Shown one piece after another: positions 56,601 through 64,000 of a DNA stretch of 64,000 nt (within the stretch, counting starts at the first letter, position 1; each line of letters opens with the position of its first letter). The notes beneath the pieces were generated by a model that searched no databases, was not told the origin of the DNA, and saw only the letters and a list, made by a program, of their open reading frames with translations. This DNA is from Mytilisepta virgata (Eukaryota > Mollusca > Bivalvia > Mytilida > Mytilidae). Made by a program: the position numbers and the translations under genes. The DNA is taken from the NCBI GenBank assembly GCA_028015205.1, contig CM051521.1, positions 94,836,513 through 94,900,512 of the forward strand. Reading direction: 5' to 3'.

Positions 56601-57559
56601 AATGTTAAAATTCTGATCACTTTATAAGATCCTATACCAGGTATTAATGCCGATTGATGTGGAACGAAAATCTTCACAGTTTCCTTGTCAATATTTTGAA
56701 AGTTCTATTGAAAACACTTATATTTCGCCGCCGGTAGTCATTTGATTTGAAGTTGAAGCTGTACAAAGTTCAGTTCAAGGTTGGAATTTGTTTCAAGTGA
56801 AAATCTCAAAGTAATCATCTGAATTATTTTAAAGATACTTTTAATTTTTTTTTTTCGTGATTGAAACTAAAGATCTTAAATATTAATGTCTTAAAATGTA
56901 ATTTTAAAAAAATGTATCCATAATTGGTTAATTGGTTATAAATACATCTTGTCTTCTTCACCTAGGTATATCTGTGTCACAGAAACCAAGAACTAGAGAC
57001 AAAATTGCCTGAAAATATTATTCAGAAGACTTTCAGTTTTCAAAAGTTTAAGTCTACATCTATTGTACTGGAAAATGGCGAGGAGCTTCCCATAGATGCT
57101 GCAATATATTGCACTGGATTTAAATACGATTTTTCGATTTTACCAGATGGTCTACTGAAGATCAATCAACACAATTTGGTTTGCAACTTGTATAAATATA
57201 TTATTCCAGCAAGGTATTCTTCTTTATACTTCATGGGCATCCCACGTGGAGTGACCTTTTTTCCATCAAGTGACCGTCAGGCACTCTTCATACTTGCAGC
57301 AATTGAAGGGTCAGCTCGAATTCCGCCACAAAAAGAAATGGAGAAAATCATTGCGGAAGATTCCAACAAAGTACTTAATGGTTATACTCAGTGGGAATAT
57401 GACAGAGAACTGTCTGAAATTGCTGGAAACTTTAAACCTTTTCCAAAAGTGTATAAAAAAATATGGGACCATCACTTCAATGTCTGGGCGGTTGACTTTG
57501 GCAAGTGTAGATCACTTTCATACAAGATAACTGGACTTGACTCTTTTGTTCAAACTTGA
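50426..57559 (+). CDS. flavin-containing monooxygenase (FMO), complete, five exons
   Basis: Exons 50426-50643, 51739-51874, 54284-54420, 56275-56452 and 56966-57559 join in frame to 420 residues. FMOs use FAD, NADPH and O2 to oxygenate nucleophilic N or S atoms of small molecules. The FAD dinucleotide fold VAVIGAGLTG is at 13-20. The FMO signature FxGxxxHxxxY appears as FNGLVIHSLRY (180-190). The NADPH fold is VAVLGANYSG (201-210), with Asn instead of the central Gly. YCTGFKYDFS replaces the usual ATGY motif. There is no C-terminal membrane anchor, and the length is like short invertebrate/yeast FMOs rather than vertebrate ones (about 530). The ATG at 50426 has a good context (A at -3, G at +4); 50393 is an alternative adding 11 residues. 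A partial duplicate follows at 61.8 kb. Confidence 0.9.
51200..51738 (-). mobile_element. 3' fragment of the retroelement (copy 2), in FMO intron 1
   Basis: Minus-strand counterpart of the 36.5-kb fragment: KLLNQGFIRDKLMSSLRH and the same UTR text. It extends further 5' than that copy (REKICFEDTRIIHSRA) and reaches the acceptor of FMO exon 2. Confidence 0.65.
51739..51874 (+). CDS. FMO copy A, exon 2
   Basis: It encodes TNVPKELMEIEGFPMDDY to GIRKYIE. The acceptor GGATAAAG follows a CT-rich tract and the donor is GTAACA. The acceptor abuts the antisense retroelement fragment of intron 1. Confidence 0.85.
51875..52660. other. FMO intron 2, first part
   Basis: No gene or clear repeat. Confidence 0.4.
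52660..53185 (-). repeat. AGGCTC-end repeat, partial copy in FMO intron 2
   Basis: In minus orientation it opens GGGGCTCCATGGAGCC and GTTCACCTGG. It has about two units with GGGTCCAATGTTAAACTAAG and CTTGTACAAA-type variants, and lacks the 3' terminus. Confidence 0.7.
53186..54283. other. FMO intron 2, second part
   Basis: At 53.8-54.0 kb the text GGGGAGGATTGGGTACC..TGATTGGTGTGTTATTGTTGACC is a diverged relative of the sequence just before FMO exon 1 (50184-50350), so that upstream region may be repeat-derived. Otherwise nothing. Confidence 0.45.
54284..54420 (+). CDS. FMO copy A, exon 3
   Basis: It encodes FNTEVKSVKPAMPD through FDVVIVCVG, the strand-loop part before the NADPH domain. The acceptor is TTTTAACATAG and the donor GTAAGA. 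It ends in phase 2. Confidence 0.82.
54421..56274. other. FMO intron 3
   Basis: AT-rich; no gene or clear repeat. Confidence 0.5.
56275..56452 (+). CDS. FMO copy A, exon 4 (FMO signature, NADPH-binding)
   Basis: Carries the FxGxxxHxxxY signature and GANYSG. The acceptor is TATTATTTGTAG and the donor GTAATA after an AAG codon. Confidence 0.87.
56966..57559 (+). CDS. FMO copy A, exon 5 (C-terminal)
   Basis: It starts after TTCTTCACCTAG with VYLCHRNQELE and runs 594 nt to TGA. It contains YCTGFKYDFS and FMGIPRGVTFFPSSDRQA. Confidence 0.87.
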   Translation, partial: VYLCHRNQELETKLPENIIQKTFSFQKFKSTSIVLENGEELPIDAAIYCTGFKYDFSILPDGLLKINQHNLVCNLYKYIIPARYSSLYFMGIPRGVTFFPSSDRQALFILAAIEGSARIPPQKEMEKIIAEDSNKVLNGYTQWEYDRELSEIAGNFKPFPKVYKKIWDHHFNVWAVDFGKCRSLSYKITGLDSFVQT

Positions 57560-58625
57560 TAACTGGAGTACTTCTTACAGTTAGATTATATAAAAATATA
57601 TATATATAATGGAAAAGCTACTTGATCATATTAATTTTTTTTTAATTTATGATAAGCAACATTATGAAGTAATATCGGCTGAATGAACTCATGTTTGCAG
57701 CAAATCTGTTGGAAATCGCTTTACACTAGAAAAGCTTATTTATTTTGTAGTGCGTCGTTTCTTGTTAGTTCCACTGTGATAACATGCAAAATAATAATCT
57801 ATCCTGTTCCAACATAAATAATTCATTCTGTATCGTTCAGTATGTTTGCCTTAGTTGGATGTTATATTGATACGAATCCAAAACATCCCATACAGTTAAC
57901 TCCACATTACACATAATGGAGTAAGAAATAGTTGGCAATCGTACTTTCTAGGACATGTAGGAGGACCTAGCACTTCATACCATTCAACTCATTAAGATTT
58001 CCTTGCTTATATTGTAATAACTTGGAAACGCTTCAAATCCTGTAATAACTGAACGAGTAAATTTTAGAAAAGGATCCATGATTTTGGGTTTAATTGTTAA
58101 GCAATACATAAATTAGTTGACTTCAAAGCCATTCTGTTAGTTGATGCTAATTCCCATGTATATAAAATTAATATGAAATACTCCAATTATTATAAGAGAC
58201 TTATAAGTTAGGCTATGACCTGTTGATGTCATAGATCCGTGGTAATGAGATAGGTTGTGCTTTTCGATATTTCTCTGAGGTCCAATAACTTTTTTTTAGA
58301 ATTGGCTATAGCAGAGAGAGCACACGCTATATATATAAATTTTGAAAATTGCTGTTTCTGGTGAGAATCGAGAATCTTTAGTATTTTACGCATAAATGAT
58401 CTATTTTCTACCAATGAAATCGTTTATATGTATAATCAAAGTCTCTCATATCTATACACACTCTCCACTTCCGCGTGTTCTTTAAAGCAATATATTCTTA
58501 TTAATGTTCCCTAATATTTAAGAATTAAAATGGTGTGAATGGTGTATTTGTGTCATCTGTTTGTATTTGCATGATAAGAAATGACAATCTTAAGCTTAGG
58601 AATAATATACATGGAAATAAGTTTT
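57560..58625. other. 3' flank of FMO copy A
   Basis: AT-rich with a short TA run just after the stop. No canonical AATAAA was found close to the stop. Confidence 0.4.
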
Positions 58626-58629
58626 CATG

Positions 58630-59030
58630 CCTCTGCTGGTGGACCCTAGGTCCCCGAGGGTATTCGCCAACCCAGTCGTCAGACTTGTCTGACATGATTA
58701 TTCATTGATTTGTTACAGAAATTACCAGTATTTAGCAAAATTCAAAAATAATAGAAATACTAAGGGTTCATTCCTTGTATTGCACATGGTAGATCTCCTT
58801 AGCTGAAATTTGGCTTCCTATTTGGGTATTTTTGGTTGAGTATTTCTTGTTTAATATAAGTTTGGTTTTTGGTCTTCCAAATGTTTCGGTTTTAATGCTG
58901 CTGATGAGAGGTAACTCCTTGAAATGCGTCGTATACAGCATAGTAAAATTTACTATATCTAATATTAGTATCTTTGGATTGTTATTTTCAAATGGTCATA
59001 GAAGCACAACACAATAAATATGTAACATCT
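58630..59030 (+). repeat. dispersed repeat (CCCCGAGGGTAT family), longer copy
   Basis: It opens with GGACCCTAGGTCCCCGAGGG and CCAGTCGTCAGACTTGTC, related to 5985-6270 and similar to a repeat I associate with mussel genomes. Confidence 0.55.
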
Positions 59031-61260
59031 AAAGTTCATCGAAATCCACATTTTAAAGACTAATCAGTTCAACTTTTACCTAGTACATAAAATCAACTGC
59101 ATTTATAACAATGTAAGATTGCACTTGTCTACGCAAAAAGTTCAAACTACCGTAAACTGCAACAAATCAACTGAAGCTAACATCAAGATACTGCTGTATA
59201 GTGTTGCAATAGAGGAATATGCCAAAACATGGGTCAAGGAAGAAAAAGGAAGTTCGACCACTAAACGTCTATGAGTTCTAAAACTATTAGTTTTTTAACA
59301 GGTAAAGCATTGTTCCGCCTTTATAACAATTATGTTTGAACCAGCTGACAAAGTTCCTAACAAAATCGTTTTCCTTCACACAAGTCACAACATTGTTTGA
59401 TTAAGGAGATGGGTATTGACAGTTCGTGTGGTAATCCCACTTACGCGTCCACTAATTTAAGATAACAAGCGCAGATGTAAAAACGGTGCTAATATGTGGC
59501 AGGGGAATCATTAAAGGGTATGATGATATTCTTAGAATTTTCATATTCTCTTTAATAACCTCATACGGGACCATAGATGTCAGACCTATCTTCAATAATT
59601 CAAGCAAATTGTTTCCTCCAATTAACAACCGGACATTTGGCTGTGACTTAGATCGATTGGTGGCCGTGATTCAGGTTTCAGATTTTTAAATTTGGGTAAG
59701 TGTACCAATTAAACTTGTTGTGGAGACGCGCGGGTCATAATTCACTGCCGATTCCGACAGTAGCTTTCTAGTTATGATATTTTTCATCTTCCTTCAATTC
59801 ACATTACTTTGTCCTGCACCCGATGTTAGTTTTTTAATAATTGCACAATATTCACAACTGCTTTTTAAAACCATAAATTAATATATATTAGATATAAAAT
59901 ATATGTTTTATAAGATATGAAGTTTTATAAAATTATCTAAAATGTGTTGCTGATAAAAAAAAATCCTTTCATGTTATTAATTTTTCTGTGTTGTGAATAT
60001 TTGTTTCCGGTTAATAGATATCAATCTTTTGTAAATGTGTGAGTGAGAATGTGGTCTAGATGCTGCAATAAAGATAAACAGCTGTTTTTTATTATACAAG
60101 GAGTGTAGAGTCTTTGTTCTCTCATTTATATAAATGGTCTAGATGCTGCTAAAGATAAACAGATGTTTTTGATTATACAAGGAGTGTCAGTTCTCTCATT
60201 TATAAATTTCGCGCCTTTCATTAGCGTCTTTGTCTCTGGAACCATATAGTAACAAGATCGACATAATCACCTAGTGATTTCAATACACAGAATACACCCA
60301 ACTGAATCAGCTTTATCATATTTTTAAAACACAATGTAAGTAAATTTGTATTTTATACTTTTATTTGTTTTTTGAAAAAGTTAATTCAAGGATTTGTAGG
60401 TTAATCCTTATCCTTGGTTTGTTTAAATTGTCTATAATCCTGGTGATTTTTTTATGATAGGCAGTCCATAAGAGACATATACTAAAAAATATCGTTAAAA
60501 TTTTCTTTCTGTGTTTGGAATATTGATGTGAAAGTTAAACTTGACTGTATTTGATGTTGATATGGGCAAAAATAGTCTAGCTTTTCTAATGTATAATTCT
60601 ATGTGAAAAAAGATTCACCTAGCTGGTTATCCTAATTTTCATGATTTTAGTACCTTCAATATGATAAAGTTTTCATTTTTTTAACAATCCTTTGGAACTT
60701 ATATTTTGTAAGTCAAGAAATGTTCTTTAAATACATAAACCTAGCCTGTTTTGATTTCTATTTGATTTCTTTATTTGGTTTAAAAGAAAATGTACATTTA
60801 ATGATTTTGTCTTTTAATAAGTTGGATTAACAATCAGAGTTCATTTTTAATAAATAATATTTTTTTTTGTAGTTTTCTGGACAAAAAGCGAATTTCATAA
60901 TTTTATTTTGTCATTTTAATTGATCTAGTTTATACTGTGAGAAAACCAAGCAACATATTTAAAAAATAAGCATCTGTAATAAAACAAAGATATCAAGTTA
61001 ACATAAATGACTTCTATTACTTCTTCTAGGTCGATCATCTTGGAACCATAGGCGGCAATAGTTGCATAGAATGCACAAGACACCAGTTAAAATACTGTTT
61101 CTTTAACCATCTAGATATATAACGAGCAGAAATAAAAAAAAATAGGCAGAACAGGAAAAGCAGACGGAAAATACCCAAAATAAAATCAATCTGTCTCAGA
61201 TATCATGTTTTTTCTTCCCTATTTTAAGGTCATTAGATCAGAGGTATTCAGATTCAACTT
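59031..61260. other. intergenic, minor repeats
   Basis: At 59.68-59.78 kb is an inverted copy of the CGACAG..CTAGAAAGCT module. At 60053-60208 an ~85-bp segment (TGGTCTAGATGCTGC to TTCTCTCATTTATA) is duplicated in tandem. No gene seen. Confidence 0.5.
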
Positions 61261-61261
61261 A

Positions 61262-61590
61262 TGTTGGTATTTTTTATTTCCTAACCAACCCATGTTGGCG
61301 CACTGGTGGCAGATTGTTTTTAGAAAAGTAAAAGGTCATTATAAAAAAAGGTTGGCATTTGGTTGGCAGTTTGTAGAATTTGTTGGCAAATTATTGTTCC
61401 TACTGAAATAGTTGGCAGATTGTTGGCAAATTGTTCATTTTGTTGGCAAACTGTTGTTGGGCAAACGAAGGCCCAACATGTTGGACCAACGGAGGGCCAA
61501 TGAGCAAAATTACGTTGGCCCAACGTAATTTGCCAACGTTGGCCCAACAATGTTGCCAACGAAATGCCAACGTTGGTCCAACACATGATT
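61262..61590. repeat. TTGGC/GCCAA repeat with inverted halves
   Basis: The left half repeats TTGGCA(A/G) about ten times. The right half is built of GGCCCAAC, CCAACGTTGGCCC and GCCAACG, and includes the palindrome ACGTTGGCCCAACGT. The two halves are complementary, so it can fold. It ends directly at the start of duplication copy B. Confidence 0.65.
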
Positions 61591-61843
61591 GCTATCTGGG
61601 GGGGAGGTTTAGGTACCGATTAAAAACGATAAAACCGATTTAACACCATCACTGCTCAGTGTCTCTACTGACTCTTTTGTTTCTATATTTGTATTTTATG
61701 CTCTTAAATGTTATATTTTTGTCTGGAAGTCTGATAATCGATTGATGTGTAATTGTTGACCTATGGTGTTATCTGTTTTGTTGTTTATGTAAAAGTATAT
61801 TATACACTACATGTATATGCAATATCTATACTCAACAGACACC

Positions 61844-62061
61844 ATGGCCGAGATGACGTCTGTAGATAAACAGCGCGTAGCAGTTATAGGAGCAGGACTA
61901 GCAGGAATTTCAGCTTTGCGTAGATTGTGTACAAATAGAAATTTACAGCTGACATGTTTTGAAAAAAAATATGAACTAGGAGGATTGTGGTTGTATACTG
62001 ATAAGACTGTTGAAGATGATTACGGTCAACCTATTCGTAGTGCCATGTATAATTACCTCAG
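61844..62061 (+). CDS. FMO copy B, exon 1
   Basis: Encodes the FAD-binding fold VAVIGAGLAG and ends MYNYLR with the same split codon and GTAAGG donor as copy A. Confidence 0.87.
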
Positions 62062-64000
62062 GTAAGGATTTGTATTAAGGGCCATAATAAAGATGACAAT
62101 AGGACTAATCTGTTAATTATGTGAGTAAAACTTTTCTTATTGCACCAAGTAATAAAAAAATTTCAATAACAAATGAAAGAAGGGATTTGGTAAATTAATT
62201 CTTGATTCAAAGTGTCTAGGCCAAACATAAAAATATGTTTGTTTGCCCTTCCCCGACCCACCATTTTTTTATTGGGTAGGTAGGTAGGCAAAATTTTTTA
62301 TTTTATTCATAACACTTGTGTATTTTGCCAACATCTGGATGTGAACACGTAATTTATATATTTCTTTTGCATGTGTATATTTCACTGATATATGGCTTGT
62401 CATTCTCTAATTGGCTCTAAGAGATCAGGGTGGAAAACATCTGGCGACGTAAGTTTTGATGCTAGACTGACATTCAAAGTATCTGATTTTCCCATACTAG
62501 TGAAACCAGTATCATCGGTCAAATCTTTGAATACATCTTCCCATGTGTCATCAGTTGTGTAGCTAAATATGCTATTTTTTATTATATGGTCTCCACCTTT
62601 AACACGTACATTTAAACATAAAGATATATTGCCCGTCGGCGGCCCTTTCCTCGGCGTCTCTGAGCACGCCATCTCCTTCGATGTGGAAAAGCGTTTGTAT
62701 TCAGTGGGATCAGATCGGCGCTTCTTAAAGCGCTCAAATAACACTGACAAAATTGCGATGAGTAAATACCGAAAACCGACTATGTAAATACAACGCGCCA
62801 TAACGGACAAGGAACAAAATCGGTAAAAAAAAAAAAAAATTTTTTTTTGATTCTTTATAAAAAATTTTCACTCGGGCCGATTTTTTCAGGTCGGTCGGGG
62901 AAGGGCAAACAAACTTAATTTTATTTTAGGCCCTACATATGCATGATAAGTGAAGCTTTTGTAAAACACTGAGAAGAATCTTAAGTCCACTTGTTCCCCC
63001 TCGTCTTTTCTACAAAATGATTGTTTCTGCACTTCTAACTTTTTATTTATATCTGTCCGTTTCAAATATCCTTTGCTAGCTATTGTAGGACGCTTCTCAG
63101 TTTTCTCGCATACAATTACATGTATATCAATGTATATGTTATTACTATCAAATAAAGAAATCGCGAAGGAATGTAATTGGAAGCATCATTATTGACTAGT
63201 AAAACTTGCCTTTCCTCTGCATATTAAAATATGAGTTGCATTATGTTGTTTCAACAGAATCCAAAATCATTGTTTAAACGTATCGATAGAAGAGATTATC
63301 AAATAATTGTACTCGAGAGTAAATCTAATACCTGTTAAAAAAAAGGACAAATATACATAAGGAGCAATAAACACAAACCCGGGAAGACAACCACAAGCAC
63401 AACAAATAAACACAGAAAACTAAATAAACAATGAACAACACGAACTCCTATAAACACCAGGAGTGAACCCAGGTGCTCCGGAAGGGTAAGCAGTTCCGTA
63501 TACGGCACCCGTCGTAAAGTCACTCAGGTGGAAGTCACAAATCGGTGGAGGCACATGAAATGTTACGACAGTGGGAACAGTTCCAATATTATCTTAGATA
63601 TTGGAACACTGTAATGGTCAATAAATTCGTGATGACGACCGTAAAATTTCCTAAGTGATGACATCAACTTATCCCTGATAAAACCCTGGTTAAGAAGCTT
63701 TTGTGAAAGCAGTAATCCTCTTTGTCGAAAGGCAGGGTAACTCATGGATGCCCTTGAATGTTTAATCCTGGTGTCTTCAAAGCATATTTTCTCTCTATGT
63801 TTTGGATAAAGAACGAATGTTCCCAAGGAACTGATGGAAATTGAAGGTTTTCCTATGGACGATTACACATCATTTCCATGTCAAAGATATATACTTGGTT
63901 ACCTCAATAAAATAGCTGGTGATTGTGGAATCAGAAAATATATCAAGGTATCAGTATACTTTGTTACTCACCATAAGTTATCAGTCTAAATACAGATCAT
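61844..64000 (+). CDS. flavin-containing monooxygenase, copy B, partial (exons 1-2)
   Basis: Exon 1 at 61844-62061 and exon 2 at 63812-63947 are intact and nearly identical to copy A. The start codon has the strong context CACCATGG. Differences from copy A include GAGLAG for GAGLTG in the FAD fold, KKYELGG for KNFELGG, and K for E at the last residue of exon 2. Splice sites are kept (GTAAGG; GGATAAAG; GTATCA). The remaining exons lie outside, so whether this copy is functional cannot be judged. The role would be as for copy A. Confidence 0.85.
62219..62932. mobile_element. 714-bp DNA transposon with ~41-bp TIRs and CTA target duplication
   Basis: The ends begin GGCC(A/T)AAA and share GTTTGTTTGCCCTTCCCC plus GACC as inverted repeats. 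CTA stands on both sides (62216-62218 and 62933-62935). The duplicated FMO copy A has the uninterrupted site with a single CTA at 50798-50800, which fixes both boundaries. A 3-bp duplication suggests PIF/Harbinger- or CACTA-like mobilisation; no transposase is encoded, so it is non-autonomous. Confidence 0.9.
62400..62810 (-). CDS. unrecognised ORF inside the 714-bp transposon
   Basis: A 136-codon frame fills most of the transposon. It has an N-terminal hydrophobic stretch (YIVGFRYLLIAILSVLF) followed by a basic FKKRR and then a soluble, moderately acidic part (TTDDTWEDVFKDLTDD). I recognise no domain. It could be a captured host exon, the leftover of an autonomous element's ORF, or chance. 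Length and composition favour a once-coding sequence over chance. Confidence 0.35.
   Translation of the reverse strand: MSVMARCIYIVGFRYLLIAILSVLFERFKKRRSDPTEYKRFSTSKEMACSETPRKGPPTGNISLCLNVRVKGGDHIIKNSIFSYTTDDTWEDVFKDLTDDTGFTSMGKSDTLNVSLASKLTSPDVFHPDLLEPIRE
63335..63811 (-). mobile_element. 3' fragment of the retroelement (copy 3), in FMO copy B intron 1
   Basis: Duplicate of the 51.2-51.7 kb fragment. The C-terminal frame here is longer and ends KFYGRHHEFIDHYSVPISKI..FPLS, closer to the 36.5-kb copy than its counterpart, which has lost this part. Confidence 0.65.
63812..63947 (+). CDS. FMO copy B, exon 2
   Basis: 136 nt as in copy A; the donor is GTATCA. Ends GIRKYIK. Confidence 0.83.

Larger units (their letters stand above)
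61601..64000 (+). repeat. segmental duplication, copy B, continues past the window
   Basis: Near-identical to 50184-51985 at an offset of about 11.4 kb, plus a 714-bp transposon insertion. Identity persists to the last base, so the right limit is not visible. Confidence 0.9.

Noticed and set aside
57270..57530. 86-codon frame within FMO exon 5
   Set aside because: Alternative-frame shadow of the FMO coding sequence.

Overview
This AT-rich window looks like nuclear DNA of a marine bivalve, most likely a mussel-type mollusc. The genes have introns with GT-AG boundaries. There are two tRNA-derived SINEs with target-site duplications, LINE 3' ends with short-repeat tails, a Ngaro-type tyrosine-recombinase retrotransposon and a Maverick/Polinton remnant. 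The species call is inference; nothing was searched.

Layout. 1-4.6 kb: a decayed Ngaro-like retrotransposon on the minus strand (gag, RT-RNase H, tyrosine recombinase, then an SGNH-hydrolase frame running off the left edge). 4.7-8 kb: a LINE 3' remnant, dispersed repeats and a hairpin. 8.24-9.27 kb: an intact intronless class A GPCR. 10.2-11.3 kb: a tandemly duplicated 547-bp unit, each copy carrying a ~160-bp hairpin, followed by a SINE. 12.2-17.0 kb (minus): a three-exon gene for a small secreted protein with a coiled coil and a short-chain-collagen-C4-like C-terminal domain. 17.2-18.1 kb: a 47-bp palindromic satellite. 18.2-38.3 kb: mostly repeats (second SINE, a multi-unit tandem element, a MITE candidate, a homopolymer-rich tandem array) and one unrecognised single-exon ORF at 35.2-35.8 kb. 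38.65-47.2 kb (minus): a paralogue of the 12-17 kb gene with the same exon phases; its first intron holds the Polinton remnant. 48.5-49.9 kb: another tandem-unit repeat. 50.4-57.6 kb (plus): a complete five-exon flavin-containing monooxygenase (FMO). 61.6-64.0 kb: the start of a second FMO copy from a segmental duplication, cut by the window end, with a 714-bp DNA transposon in intron 1 that is absent from the first copy.

Host genes supported here: one GPCR, two paralogous secreted C4-like proteins, one complete and one partial FMO, and one doubtful small ORF. The genes do not form a pathway or operon. The two gene families look like local duplications separated by transposon-rich DNA. Most remaining open frames are chance frames inside repeats.
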